Shown here piece by piece: positions 17,925 through 27,282 of a stretch of 64,000 nt of DNA. The stretch lies in assembly GCF_013004375.1 (NCBI RefSeq), contig NZ_JABERI010000007.1, positions 62,001 to 126,000 of the forward strand. Direction: 5' to 3'. Source of the stretch: Acinetobacter terrae (lineage in GTDB: Bacteria > Pseudomonadota > Gammaproteobacteria > Pseudomonadales > Moraxellaceae). Below the pieces are notes generated by a model. The model did no database searches. It saw only the letters and a list, made by a program, of their open reading frames with translations, and had not been told where the DNA came from. A program made the translations under genes and the position numbers. How positions within the stretch are numbered: position 1 is the first letter of the stretch; each line of letters begins with the position of its first letter.

Positions 17925-19099
17925 GATTGATATCTTCCATTTACGCGTGTTGCAAACCAGTTGGTATTATATTCGCGGCTTAGTTTAGGACCAGAAATGA
18001 CCACTTCAGGCATAATCGCATAAATAGGATCTTTGCCGGTTTTCTCATGATAGAGTTTGGTTACAGCACGATAGGTGGCTGTATCTTCAAAACTTTTATC
18101 TTTTTCTTTTTTTAAGTCGGCACGAATTTGTCGAGGTGTGACTAAGATATTGTTGGCTGCAAAAACACTAATCAGTTCACGTTCAGACTGGCTGCCGGCA
18201 GAACGGATTGAACCCTCTTTAGTATAAAGCAATAAGTCGCCATCCAAGTCTAGCTCAGCTGCTGTTAAATCATTCAGCATGCTTTGAAAGGCGGCGTTGC
18301 GACTTGAATACATGCCAGAGTTATAATCTGCAAAACGATAAATCGCTTTATCATAATCGGTAGGGTACATCATTAAACGGTGAATGCCGTAATACAAACC
18401 ACCATATTGGCTATATAAGTCGGTGCGTAGTTCGGCAATATTGCCGCCTTGACGTTTGTGTTCTTTGGCATAACCAATATGAACTTGCATTGAGCCCAAT
18501 GTGGTAATTGGATTTAATTTTTCACCAATGTCTTGTCCAACCAATTTTGCTGCACCCGTTAATGCGCTGACATGATAATGTTTTGACATATAGGCAAAAA
18601 TTTCACGATATAACTCATCCAATTCACGTTCAGTTTTTACCCGACGCATTTGGCTTAAATAGTTATCTTCAGGGCTAGGCTGGTTTTTTAAGACTTCTTG
18701 GAAATAGCCTGCCATTGTTCCGCCCAGACCATCACCCAATTTGCTTTTAAATTTTTCATCCAAACGGTCTTGAACTTCTTTAACTGCCTTGACACCTAAG
18801 CCTGGAACTTGTGGATCAGCGACAAAGTTAGATTCTTGATCTACGACAGCCACAATACTGCAAATATTCTCCTTGGTTTGGGGAATATCGAGCTGGTCTG
18901 TAATACTGTAAATATCTTTGGCCCATGAGCTTCGTTCATTGACACGCGGTGGGATCAGACGCTTGATTTGATCTTCTTCTAGAGTCAGTTCGTTATTTTT
19001 TGACCACCAAGAATTATCTCCACATGCCACTAAACTAAGAGACAAAGCCAGAATACTCAAGGATTTAACATGAGATGACATAAAAAGAGTTTTTTTCAT
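17891..19099 (-). CDS. DUF1615 lipoprotein with lytic-transglycosylase-like signatures
   Basis: A lipoprotein of about 402 residues. The signal peptide MKKTLFMSSHVKSL continues to the lipobox SLVAC with Cys 26. The body matches the DUF1615 family of uncharacterised lipoproteins. I note the order DQESNF (about residue 89), GSMQV (about 201-205) and YNSG (about 258-261). This parallels the catalytic Glu, GLMQ and YN(A/S)G motifs of SLT lytic transglycosylases, with longer spacing. A peptidoglycan-binding or cleaving role is therefore plausible but unproven. The frame continues upstream to a TTG at 19120; the ATG at 19099 gives a normal signal peptide. Confidence 0.72.
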   Translation of the reverse strand: MKKTLFMSSHVKSLSILALSLSLVACGDNSWWSKNNELTLEEDQIKRLIPPRVNERSSWAKDIYSITDQLDIPQTKENICSIVAVVDQESNFVADPQVPGLGVKAVKEVQDRLDEKFKSKLGDGLGGTMAGYFQEVLKNQPSPEDNYLSQMRRVKTERELDELYREIFAYMSKHYHVSALTGAAKLVGQDIGEKLNPITTLGSMQVHIGYAKEHKRQGGNIAELRTDLYSQYGGLYYGIHRLMMYPTDYDKAIYRFADYNSGMYSSRNAAFQSMLNDLTAAELDLDGDLLLYTKEGSIRSAGSQSERELISVFAANNILVTPRQIRADLKKEKDKSFEDTATYRAVTKLYHEKTGKDPIYAIMPEVVISGPKLSREYNTNWFATRVNGRYQSCMQRAKRIKI

Positions 19100-19181
19100 A
19101 ATGATGAAAACATATTCCAAAAGGATGAGCCAATACAGCAGATGCAGTATACTATGCCGGTCGAAAAAGTGATGAATTTAT

Positions 19182-20207
19182 ATGTATATTGGTCCATATC
19201 AGCTGTCAAATAATTTAATTGTTGCTCCCATGGCAGGTGTTACGGATCGTCCATTTCGGACGTTGTGTAAATATTTTGGTGCGGGGCATGCCGTCAGTGA
19301 AATGATGACCTCAGATCAAACTTTACGAATGAGTAAGAAAAGTTTGTACCGTGCCAATTTTGATGGTGAAATCGCACCTATATCTGCACAGATTGCAGGT
19401 TCAGACCCGCTCGAGCTTGCTGAAGCAGCACGCTATCAAGTCGCCAATGGCGCACAGATTGTTGATATCAACATGGGCTGTCCTGCCAAAAAAGTCTGCA
19501 ATAAATTAGCTGGTTCCGCATTATTAAAAGATGAAGATCTGGTGGCACGTATTTTAGATGCTGTCGTGGCTGCTGTGGATGTGCCGGTGACCTTAAAAAC
19601 TCGTTTAGGTTATTTAAATGGTCATGAAAATATTATGCGCGTGGCAAAACGTGCCGAAGAAGCGGGTATAGCTGCATTGGCATTGCATGGTCGAACCCGT
19701 GAAGACATGTATCTGAATACTGCACGCTATAGTTTAATTAAAGACGTCAAACAGATGTTGAATATTCCTGTGATTGCCAATGGCGATATCGACAGTCCTG
19801 AAAAAGCCAAATATGTACTCGATTATACGGGTGCTGATGCCGTGATGATTGGGCGTGCTGCACAAGGAAGACCGTGGATCTTTCGTGAAATTTCCCACTA
19901 TTTAGCAACAGGTAAACACTTGGCTGCACCGAATATTCAAGAAGTTAAAGATGTGCTGTTAGGGCATTTATCTGAACTGTATGACTTCTATGGTGAATAT
20001 TCAGGGTGTCGGATTTCGCGTAAACATATTGCCTGGTATACCAAAGGTTTACGTTCAAGCAACGAGTTCCGTCAGAATATGTATAAAGTAGAAAGTACGG
20101 CTCAACAGTTCGATGTGGTTGAAGACTATTTCAATCAGTTACTCGCTCAAGGTGAAATTATGAGTGATGTGCAAGTTGAACAGGTCAATCTACTTGAAAC
20201 CAAATAA
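19182..20207 (+). CDS. dusB: tRNA-dihydrouridine synthase DusB
   Basis: A flavoenzyme that reduces uridine to dihydrouridine in the tRNA D-loop. The 341-residue sequence opens like E. coli DusB (IGPYQLSNNLIVAPMAGVTD). It carries the catalytic cysteine in NMGCPAKKVCNKLAGSAL (about residue 100), ALHGRTR, and VIANGDI, and ends in the helical tRNA-binding domain (SRKHIAWYTKGL). In enterobacteria dusB precedes fis; here no fis follows, and a terminator closes the gene. Confidence 0.93.
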   Translation: MYIGPYQLSNNLIVAPMAGVTDRPFRTLCKYFGAGHAVSEMMTSDQTLRMSKKSLYRANFDGEIAPISAQIAGSDPLELAEAARYQVANGAQIVDINMGCPAKKVCNKLAGSALLKDEDLVARILDAVVAAVDVPVTLKTRLGYLNGHENIMRVAKRAEEAGIAALALHGRTREDMYLNTARYSLIKDVKQMLNIPVIANGDIDSPEKAKYVLDYTGADAVMIGRAAQGRPWIFREISHYLATGKHLAAPNIQEVKDVLLGHLSELYDFYGEYSGCRISRKHIAWYTKGLRSSNEFRQNMYKVESTAQQFDVVEDYFNQLLAQGEIMSDVQVEQVNLLETK

Positions 20208-20243
20208 TGATCGAATAATGTAGTTTGAATAAAGATTTGAATA

Positions 20244-20269
20244 AAAACCTCTCAGTTGAGAGGTTTTTT
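20244..20269. terminator. Terminator between dusB and nitronate monooxygenase
   Basis: A stem AACCTCTCA with TGAGAGGTT around a GT loop, with A and T tracts on both sides, fits bidirectional termination of the convergent genes. Confidence 0.9.
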
Positions 20270-20291
20270 GTGGCTGATATGATTTAAATGA

Positions 20292-21335
20292 TTAGGCTTG
20301 GCTCATTTCTAGAACCAGTTGGTTAATTAGATCCGCAGCTTCTATTTCTCGAATCTGAGCGACATTGGTTCCTGCCCAAAATGCACCAAAACCATAATCG
20401 CCTTGCGCTGTTGCCGCTACATTGAGTTGTTTTCCCAAGTCATAGCAATATGGATAGGTCGCAACAGGAGGGCGCTCAGGACGATCTACTTGGGTATGCC
20501 AGTGATTAATCAAGCCCCGCGCAGGACGGCCAGAAATACTTGCGCTAATTTGAGTAATCGGTTTGCTAAACAGTGCTTTTCGATACGCTGTATTGGCATT
20601 TGAGCTTTTACATTGCACAAATGCAGTCCCAAGTTGAACTGCTGCGGCACCCAATTTAAATAAAAGTTGAGCCTGCTGTCCATTCATAATGCCGCCAGCA
20701 GCAACAATGGGTAAGCTGCAATACTGTTTTAGCAATTGAATCAAATCGGACGTTTTAACAGCACTGTCAAAGGTTTCGTTAAAAATACCGCGATGTCCAC
20801 CCGCTTCAATGCCTTGAGCAATAATGACATCAATTCCAGCCGCTTCAATTTCAAGTGCTTCAGCCAGATTGGTCGCTGAAACCATGGTGATAATACCCGC
20901 TTGTTTTAAAGCCTGAATTTGATGCGGATGTGGAATACCAAAGTGGAAACTGACCGCTTTAGGTCGTGTTTCTAAGACTAAATTTAAATAGTCATCATGA
21001 TCTAAAAAGCTGGGATAAATACATTTTAATTCTGTTGGCGGAACAGCATGATACTTTTCAAATTGAGGTGCTAGATATTGAATCCATTGCTTTGCAAGCT
21101 CGTGGTCGAGTTCTAAACTTTGATGGCAAAAGAAATTTACCTGAAAAGGTTGGTGGGTCAGTGCTTGAGTTTCTAAAATCTGCTGGCGTGCCGCTTCAAC
21201 AGAACTTGCACCCAAACCGAGTGAGCCTAAGCCGCCTTGATTAGAGACTTCAGCAGCCAATTTTGGGGTGGAAATACCTGCCATAGGGGCCAGGAAAATA
21301 GGATGTCTAATATCAAGTTGTTCTAATAAAGTCAT
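20292..21335 (-). CDS. Nitronate monooxygenase family flavoprotein
   Basis: A 347-residue FMN-dependent TIM-barrel enzyme. The opening IRHPIFLAPMAGISTPKLAAEVSNQGGLGSLG fits the NMO/2-nitropropane dioxygenase family; QVNFFCHQ follows, and IIAQGIEAGGHRG (about 173-185) contains the His expected as catalytic base in class I enzymes. GGIMNGQQAQ and GAAAVQLGTAFV form the phosphate-binding end. Members oxidise propionate-3-nitronate or act as NAD(P)H:quinone reductases. AGGAGC precedes the ATG. Monocistronic, convergent with dusB. Confidence 0.85.
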   Translation of the reverse strand: MTLLEQLDIRHPIFLAPMAGISTPKLAAEVSNQGGLGSLGLGASSVEAARQQILETQALTHQPFQVNFFCHQSLELDHELAKQWIQYLAPQFEKYHAVPPTELKCIYPSFLDHDDYLNLVLETRPKAVSFHFGIPHPHQIQALKQAGIITMVSATNLAEALEIEAAGIDVIIAQGIEAGGHRGIFNETFDSAVKTSDLIQLLKQYCSLPIVAAGGIMNGQQAQLLFKLGAAAVQLGTAFVQCKSSNANTAYRKALFSKPITQISASISGRPARGLINHWHTQVDRPERPPVATYPYCYDLGKQLNVAATAQGDYGFGAFWAGTNVAQIREIEAADLINQLVLEMSQA

Positions 21336-21529
21336 ATTTAGCTCCTGCTGATTTATATTACTTTGCCCAAGCCCTGAAAATTAAGCAAATAATATTCGTT
21401 ATTTCCTGAGGAAATGAAATGACATTTTTTTGCTTGCTTACCTTCATGGCGCCCTATAAATGAAAAGTCAATCTAGAGGGATATTTCAGGCATAATGTGG
21501 TGTTATATGATGTGACTATTGGGCAAGTT

Positions 21530-22051
21530 ATGATGAAGCCGTTCATTTTTGCGACTTTAATTTCAAGTTTATTATTTTCAGCATGTTCAAGCTCTGAACA
21601 GCATAAAACACAGATTGATCCGCAGCAATACAAAGTTCAGGATGTCGCAAGTTTGCAACTGCGTTTTGAGACTTTAAATCAACAGTTATCTAAAAATTAT
21701 CAGGCATTTAAAAAAACCAATAATATTGCCTTTTCAGATCAGTCCGTACTGGATGTCAATCAACTCAAGACATTAGATCAGAATGCAGTGAGCCGAACGT
21801 CTTTAAAACCCGTCAAACAAGCCTATTGTGACATGATGAACGGGTATTTTGCGGAGATGTATCATTTGGGCAATCAAAACCTGAATTTAATCGGGCAAGT
21901 CCAATTACCTAATATGCAAGCTGAAGACTTGACTAAAAGTTTTGCAAATGCAGATCAGTTTTATGACTTTATTTTAAATCGCTATACCACATACCGTCAG
22001 GCACAAGAAATAATGGGCTATGGTTGTAATTTGAAAGCCGCTTTAAACTAA
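21530..22051 (+). CDS. Small lipoprotein of unknown function
   Basis: About 173 residues from the paired ATGs at 21530/21533. The signal peptide MMKPFIFATLISSLLFSAC ends in a lipobox, so the mature protein should start with lipidated Cys 19. The rest is hydrophilic and mostly helical, with two further cysteines (AYCDMM, YGCNL) that might pair in the periplasm. I recognise no family. The frame is open upstream to 21497, but the signal peptide fixes the start. A terminator follows 22 bases after the stop. Confidence 0.65.
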   Translation: MMKPFIFATLISSLLFSACSSSEQHKTQIDPQQYKVQDVASLQLRFETLNQQLSKNYQAFKKTNNIAFSDQSVLDVNQLKTLDQNAVSRTSLKPVKQAYCDMMNGYFAEMYHLGNQNLNLIGQVQLPNMQAEDLTKSFANADQFYDFILNRYTTYRQAQEIMGYGCNLKAALN

Positions 22052-22073
22052 ATTTTAAAAATAGAATGTATAA

Positions 22074-22100
22074 AAAAGCCCATCACGTGATGGGCTTTTT
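22074..22100. terminator. Bidirectional terminator
   Basis: The AAAAAGCCCATCA / TGATGGGCTTTTT hairpin is flanked by A and T tracts between two convergent genes. Confidence 0.9.
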
Positions 22101-22118
22101 AATTTCAGTATTTTAGAA

Positions 22119-23330
22119 TTAACAACCGGTTAATTTTTCAGGTTGTGGGCGTTCGTCGGAGAAGAAAATTGGACGAAGTTTGACGCCAATGCTGTTACCG
22201 ATAAAGGCGAAAATTAGCCATAACCAGCCATGTAAACTACCTGATGCAATACCACTGAAGTAAGCGCCGATGTTACAGCCATATGCCAAACGTGCACCGT
22301 AGCCTAATAATAAACCGCCAACAACAGCAGCAATCAGTGAGCGCTTTGGAATATTGAAGTTTGGAGCGAATTTACCTGCCAGACTGGCTGCCAATAATGC
22401 ACCCAGCATAATCCCGAAGTTCATCATTGAGGTAATATCGAACCATAATGATTCAGACAGCGCTTTGGCATTACCGGGTTGTTGCCAATACGCCCAAGAG
22501 GCAACATCCACACCCATAAAACTCGCAGATTTTGCAGCCCAAACGGCAAGTGCGGAAGTGACACCCCAAGGACGACCGGCTAAAGCCAACGTTGCAAAGT
22601 TAAGCAAGGTGAGGATGATCCCACCCCAAACTAAAGGCCATGGACCACGTAAGAATCGTTTTAAACCTTGAGTTTGCGCTTGAGGTTCAACTTCAAGTGA
22701 ACCATGACGTTTTTTCTCAAAATAAATCGTTGCAAATGCAATCGCAGCAAATAGTATAAAACTGACGATTAGGGCAGGGATAACACCTAAGCTTGAAACT
22801 ATTGAAATAGGTGCAAGATGAGGCAGGTTAAACCACCAATCCAAATGCGTGGTTGCAATTAAAGAGCCGAGGCAGAAGAAAATCAGCGTTACGATCATAC
22901 GTGCGCTGCCGCCGCCTACCGTGTAGAGCGTACCGGAAGCACAGCCACCGCCTAATTGCATGCCTATACCAAAGATAAAAGCACCAATCATCACCGACAT
23001 GGAAACAGGGCTGACATTACCTTTGACAGGATTACCAAATAGCTCACCTGCACCTAAAGCAGGGAAGAATAGCAATACAGCAAGACCCAGCATGATCATT
23101 TGCGCACGCAAGCCACGACCACGACGTTCTTTAATAAAGACACGCCAGCTGGAGGTAAAACCAAATGAGGCATGATAAAGCGTCATGCCCAAGGCACCGC
23201 CAATCAGGAATAATAAGGCTTGATTCAGCCCAACAACTTGATAGGCACCAAGTGTACCAATCAACAATAGAAAAAGAGCAACCCAAATCGACAGATTCGA
23301 TCGATTGGATTTTGCAGCAATAACAGACAT
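22119..23330 (-). CDS. YeeE/YedE-family (TsuA-like) sulfur-compound transporter
   Basis: A polytopic inner-membrane protein of about 403 residues with the two-repeat DUF395 architecture. The key cysteine motifs are GMQLGGGCASGT (about residue 135) and YGCNIGAYFSG (about 360), and there is an extra C-terminal Cys. TsuA of this family imports thiosulfate; YeeE/YedE partners usually lie next to a TusA-like YeeD, which is absent here, so the substrate is uncertain. The frame runs to a TTG at 23381, but the ATG at 23330 gives a more usual N-terminus. The gene is monocistronic. Confidence 0.8.
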   Translation of the reverse strand: MSVIAAKSNRSNLSIWVALFLLLIGTLGAYQVVGLNQALLFLIGGALGMTLYHASFGFTSSWRVFIKERRGRGLRAQMIMLGLAVLLFFPALGAGELFGNPVKGNVSPVSMSVMIGAFIFGIGMQLGGGCASGTLYTVGGGSARMIVTLIFFCLGSLIATTHLDWWFNLPHLAPISIVSSLGVIPALIVSFILFAAIAFATIYFEKKRHGSLEVEPQAQTQGLKRFLRGPWPLVWGGIILTLLNFATLALAGRPWGVTSALAVWAAKSASFMGVDVASWAYWQQPGNAKALSESLWFDITSMMNFGIMLGALLAASLAGKFAPNFNIPKRSLIAAVVGGLLLGYGARLAYGCNIGAYFSGIASGSLHGWLWLIFAFIGNSIGVKLRPIFFSDERPQPEKLTGC

Positions 23331-23981
23331 GGGAGAATAAAAATAACTAAATGAATCGGGGTATTTTAGTCGATTCTTCAACTATATATATTATTAAAAC
23401 TTATAGATTATAAGTATTTTAATTGAGAATAACTGATTTGCTATATTTATAAAATTAATAATTGAGATGCTAAAATGTAGAAACTTTAAATAAAGAACCA
23501 AGGGCGCTGACAAATGCCATAGCGAGATTTCCTTATGAGATAACCTGTAAACTGCCTTTTATCATTGAAGTATTAGCGAAATGACTAGACAGTATACTAA
23601 GTGCAGTTAGGGATAAAATGCCAACAATATTACAGTTGTTGGCATATATTGTTCTGGACTAATTAAAATCGAGAACATGAGGAAAAGGGCACTCAGTGAA
23701 AAAGTCAGGGCAGAAGAACCTGCTGCTTATGAGGGGGATAGGTAGCCATTCCCATGATTAAACTGGTAAGGGAAATAATCCCATCATTTGCACCCCGTAC
23801 TGCTGCATGAAGCCAACTGGTTCTTTGAGTATAATGTTTTTGGTTATGAAAATAATATGACAGCTAAACATGCACTTAAAAAGTATCGGTACTTCAACCC
23901 TATAAAAATGGAAGGGTAAAAGCAAGATTGGTAAAAATAAAAAAGCTCCTGATGAGGAGCTTTTTTATTCAATAAATTAAA
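23331..23981. other. Long non-coding region with a possible gene relic
   Basis: About 650 bases without a supported gene. It contains an inverted repeat TGCCAACAA/TTGTTGGCA (around 23619-23644) without a T tail. A 46-codon stretch open from 23779 to a TAA at 23917 lacks a proper start; its second half could be read from an ATG at 23857. I recognise no family in the translation. The stretch reads like the decayed 3' end of a gene. A terminator for the downstream minus-strand gene lies at 23939-23966. Confidence 0.35.
23939..23966 (-). terminator. Terminator for the Ala/Lys-rich lipoprotein gene
   Basis: AAAAGCTCCT-GATG-AGGAGCTTTT forms a perfect 10-bp stem, and the A tract on the plus strand gives a U tract for the minus-strand transcript. 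Confidence 0.88.
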
Positions 23982-24332
23982 TTATTGTTGGGCTTTTTCT
24001 TTCATATCTGCAGCGCCTTGTTCAACAGCACCGGCAGTTGCTGCAGTGGCTTCTTTAGCGGATTCTTTAGCATCTTTTGCAGCAGCCTCCGTTTTTTTAG
24101 CAGCTTCTTCACCTGCAGCATCGATTTTAGCAGTAGCTTCCTCAGTTGCAGCCTTGGTTTTTGCAGCAGCTTCATCAGCAGCTTGTGAAATGTCATGACC
24201 TGCCTGATCTGCAGCATTTTCAAGATGTTCGCCAGTTGTTGCACCAGTTTCAGGTGCTTTCTCTTTGTTACAACCAACTAAAGCAACAGTAGCAGCAAGA
24301 CCTAAAGCAACAAGTAATTTATTCATTTTCAT
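23982..24332 (-). CDS. Ala/Lys/Glu-repeat lipoprotein
   Basis: A 116-residue lipoprotein. MKMNKLLVALGLAATVALVGC ends with a clear lipobox. The mature part is an almost continuous amphipathic helix made of Ala-rich, Lys/Glu-alternating repeats (AADEAAAKTKAATEEATAK, EEAAKKTEAAAKDAKESAK), similar in texture to LEA-like or apolipoprotein-like 11-residue repeats. No catalytic motif is present. It may be an abundant envelope stabiliser or stress protein, but the sequence alone does not say. AGAAGGA lies just before the start. Confidence 0.72.
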   Translation of the reverse strand: MKMNKLLVALGLAATVALVGCNKEKAPETGATTGEHLENAADQAGHDISQAADEAAAKTKAATEEATAKIDAAGEEAAKKTEAAAKDAKESAKEATAATAGAVEQGAADMKEKAQQ

Positions 24333-24451
24333 ATGTCCTTCTAATTGTTTTACCCATAAAAATGGGATAAAGCGAATATAATCGAAATGTCGTCTAAATA
24401 ACGATCGAAAATTGTTGATTAAATGTAACGTTTGGTGAAAAAACTCGAGTG

Positions 24452-24489
24452 AAAAAAAAGGCTTATATCTACGGATAGATATAAGCCTA
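24452..24489 (-). terminator. Terminator after ahpF
   Basis: A perfect 13-bp stem (AGGCTTATATCTA with TAGATATAAGCCT) has a CGGA loop, and eight A residues before it give the U tract for the minus-strand transcript. Confidence 0.9.
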
Positions 24490-24528
24490 TGTTTATTTTA
24501 TTCAAATTTAATTGCTTAGATGATGCAA

Positions 24529-26094
24529 TTATTGCCCGTTACGGATAATGTAATCGAATGCAGACAGTGATGCCTTCGCGCCTTCACCGGTGGCAATGAT
24601 GATCTGCTTGTAAGGCACCGTGGTACAGTCACCGGCAGCAAATACACCTTTCACATTAGTTTCGTTGCGCTCGTTAATCACGATCTCGCCACGGTTTGAA
24701 AGTTCAACTTTAGAGGTTTTCAGGAAGTCGGTATTTGGCAACAGACCGATCTGGACAAAGATCCCGGCCAATTCAATGGTATGTTCAACATCGGTAGCAC
24801 GGTCCTTGTATTTCAGCGCTGTCACCTGTGAACCGTCACCGACCACTTCTGTGGAAAGCGCATTCATGATCACGGTGGTATTCGGCAAGCTGTTGAGCTT
24901 GTCCTGCAGCACCTGATCGGCACGAAGTTTGGTATCAAATTCCACCAGAGTCACATGCTCGACAATCCCGGCAAGGTCAATCGCCGCTTCCACACCCGAG
25001 TTACCGCCACCAATCACCGCAACACGTTTGCCTTTGAACAATGGACCGTCACAGTGCGGGCAGTACGCCACACCACGGGTTTTGTATTCCTGCTCACCCG
25101 GAACGTTCATTTCTCTCCAGCGTGCACCGGTAGAAAGGATGATGGTTTTTGATTCCAGCTTGGCACCGTTTTCCAGCGTTACTTCAACCAGACCGTTGGC
25201 GGTTTCATCCGCCCCTTTAATCGCCGCGACTTTTTGCAGGTTCATGATGTCGACATCATAAGCGCGCACATGCGCTTCCATTTCAGCGGCAAATTTCGGA
25301 CCTTGGGTCTTTTGCACCGAAGTGTAGTTTTCAATGTCCATGGTATCCATCACCTGACCACCAAAGCGTTCAGCAACAATCCCGGTTTGAATGCCTTTAC
25401 GTGCCGCGTAGATTGCCGCGGTATTACCTGCAGGTCCGCCACCAATCACCAGAACATCAAAGGCGCCTTTGGCATTGAGTTTTTCCGCATCCTTGGCAGA
25501 TGAACCAGAATCCAGTTTGGCCACGATTTCTTCCAGAGTCATACGGCCCTGACCAATGTGTTCGCCATTCTGGAACAGCATCGGCACCGCCATGATTTTG
25601 CGCTGTTCCACTTCATCCTGGAAAAAAGCCCCGTCAATCATGGTCGCAGTCGCGCCCGGATTATTAATCGCAATCAGGTTCAGGGCTTGCACCACGTCCG
25701 GACAGTTATGGCAGCTGAGCGATACGAATACGTCAAAGTCAGAGGTCAAATTCAAGCCCTTGATTTGTGCCAGCACTTCATCCGAGACTTTCGGTGCATA
25801 ACCCGACACTTGCAGCAAGGCCAGGATCAAAGAGGTAAATTCATGTCCCATCGGCAGACCGGCAAAGTTCACACGAGGCTGTTCACCGACTTTGGCAATC
25901 CCGAAGCTGGGAGTACGTTTGTTAGTGCCATCAAAACGGGCGGTTACCAGATCCGACAACGCAGCAACTTCGGTCACCAGCTCCTTGATTTTGTCCGATT
26001 TGTCGGAAGCATCTAAAGAGGCTACCAATTCAATCGGGCTTTCCAGACGTTCCAGTAAGGTTTTAAGTTGCGCTGAAGTGTTTTGGTCTAACAT
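24529..26094 (-). CDS. ahpF: Alkyl hydroperoxide reductase subunit F
   Basis: AhpF passes electrons from NADH to the peroxidase AhpC, which reduces hydrogen peroxide and organic hydroperoxides. The 521 residues show the N-terminal double thioredoxin-like domain with the CHNC disulfide (C128/C131), then a thioredoxin-reductase-like FAD/NAD part with [13 protein letters not shown] and the second redox centre YCPHCDGP (about 344-351). GGAG precedes the ATG. ahpC is not adjacent. The gene is far richer in G+C than its neighbours: 37 of 60 bases in 24961-25020 are G or C, against 26 of 60 in 27781-27840. This may reflect replacement by recombination or selection on codons. Confidence 0.95.
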   Translation of the reverse strand: MLDQNTSAQLKTLLERLESPIELVASLDASDKSDKIKELVTEVAALSDLVTARFDGTNKRTPSFGIAKVGEQPRVNFAGLPMGHEFTSLILALLQVSGYAPKVSDEVLAQIKGLNLTSDFDVFVSLSCHNCPDVVQALNLIAINNPGATATMIDGAFFQDEVEQRKIMAVPMLFQNGEHIGQGRMTLEEIVAKLDSGSSAKDAEKLNAKGAFDVLVIGGGPAGNTAAIYAARKGIQTGIVAERFGGQVMDTMDIENYTSVQKTQGPKFAAEMEAHVRAYDVDIMNLQKVAAIKGADETANGLVEVTLENGAKLESKTIILSTGARWREMNVPGEQEYKTRGVAYCPHCDGPLFKGKRVAVIGGGNSGVEAAIDLAGIVEHVTLVEFDTKLRADQVLQDKLNSLPNTTVIMNALSTEVVGDGSQVTALKYKDRATDVEHTIELAGIFVQIGLLPNTDFLKTSKVELSNRGEIVINERNETNVKGVFAAGDCTTVPYKQIIIATGEGAKASLSAFDYIIRNGQ

Positions 26095-26282
26095 GGCTAA
26101 GGTCTCCAGGGGAGTAAATGCTTATTGAATAAGGCTATAGTAGGGTAAATGAATAAATAGGTAAAACAGTTTGTTTTTATTATTAAGATCGGATTATTAA
26201 ATCAACAAACATTTATCTTATCTAAACCCTGCTTCATTTCAAAACTTAAAAAAATTCGAATGAAAGAACGACCAACAAAAAT

Positions 26283-26308
26283 AAAAAAAGCCCATAATAG
26301 GGCTTTTG
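26283..26308 (-). terminator. Terminator of the TelA operon
   Basis: AAAAGCCC/GGGCTTTT hairpin with an ATAATA loop; the preceding A tract gives the U tract on the minus strand. Confidence 0.85.
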
Positions 26309-26319
26309 AATTGCTTTAT

Positions 26320-27240
26320 TTAAGGTGTAATGCGCTGTTCAACCCTTAACACGCGCCCTTTTAAATGCTGCGATAAGAAAAATAGAATCAAGCTTAAAAT
26401 TGCAGATAAAATAAGCATTGCAATAATAAAGATATTCACCAAATCGCTCATCTGTTCTGCTTGATCCACTTGCTTCGAGACACTTGCCGCCATCGGGGTT
26501 AAGTTCTTTCCATAAAGTTGATGCTGCATGGTCCATAATTGTTCGGGCTTGAAACCATATTCAATAAAGTGAGGATCTGTTTTTTCCGCTTTAACCAAAG
26601 CCAGAACCTGAGGGATGGCCGCATCTTTATCCACAGGCTTATGCAACAACGCGGCTTGTGCGAGTAAATAAGCCCTCACTGGCTCATCTAAATCAGTCTG
26701 CTGTAAATACTGGGCCAATTCACTTTGCTGAATATTTTTATCGTATTGAATTGCTTCGCTATAAGCATTATTTGCATCATCATTTAAATCGTATTGCAGA
26801 AAGGTTAAGCCCGACCACAACACAATAAAGGCAACCAGCCATCCGACAAATTTCAAAATAAAAGACTGAAAACGCGTATAGAAGAAGCGTATTTTCTTTA
26901 AAAAATGAATGACAAAAAATGCCCCGACAAAAGACACAAACAGCTTCAGAATCAGCCAGCCAAACCATGACAACAGATTGATAAAATAATCGGTGTGCTG
27001 GCCGAGTTCAGCAAGATTTTCATCTACACTCATTGGCATATGCAGTTGTTTCAATTCGGTGGTAATACCAAAAAAACTATAGACAAAATCATGTTGTAGA
27101 AATAATGCCACCACTGATGCAAGGAAAACGGTGCTGCTGGTGAGGCACAATAAGGTCAGATTGCGTTGGCGCTTTTTCAGCGCCACAACACCAGATTCAA
27201 TCTGTTGCGGATTCACAGCATATTCATCTAAGGGAGGCAA
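26320..27240 (-). CDS. Membrane protein of the TelA operon
   Basis: A 306-residue membrane protein with no recognised family. Hydrophobic segments lie near residues 31-50, 85-110, 125-150 and 268-292, with a polar region of about 110 residues (150-260) between the third and fourth. It ends with a basic tail. The start is a TTG with AGGAGA eight to nine bases upstream, and no better ATG exists. It is the third gene after two TelA-family genes, with a 42-base gap, so it probably provides the membrane anchor or channel for those soluble proteins. That role is inferred only from context. Confidence 0.6.
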   Translation of the reverse strand: MPPLDEYAVNPQQIESGVVALKKRQRNLTLLCLTSSTVFLASVVALFLQHDFVYSFFGITTELKQLHMPMSVDENLAELGQHTDYFINLLSWFGWLILKLFVSFVGAFFVIHFLKKIRFFYTRFQSFILKFVGWLVAFIVLWSGLTFLQYDLNDDANNAYSEAIQYDKNIQQSELAQYLQQTDLDEPVRAYLLAQAALLHKPVDKDAAIPQVLALVKAEKTDPHFIEYGFKPEQLWTMQHQLYGKNLTPMAASVSKQVDQAEQMSDLVNIFIIAMLILSAILSLILFFLSQHLKGRVLRVEQRITP

Positions 27241-27282
27241 ACGGTTTCTCCTAAAGTGCAGGCAATGAACTTAAGCGTATTC

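Noticed and set aside
23985..24188. Phe/Ser-rich antisense ORF over the repeat lipoprotein
   Set aside because: It is the complement of Ala/Lys repeat codons and shows only low-complexity sequence.
25558..26016. Long antisense reading frames inside ahpF (also 24620-24916, 24929-25261)
   Set aside because: They lie wholly within a certain gene, have no ribosome binding sites and arise from its high G+C content.
26095..26200. Possible OxyR site upstream of ahpF (CTATAG...AATAGG)
   Set aside because: The spacing and half-sites do not fit the known four-element OxyR pattern well enough.
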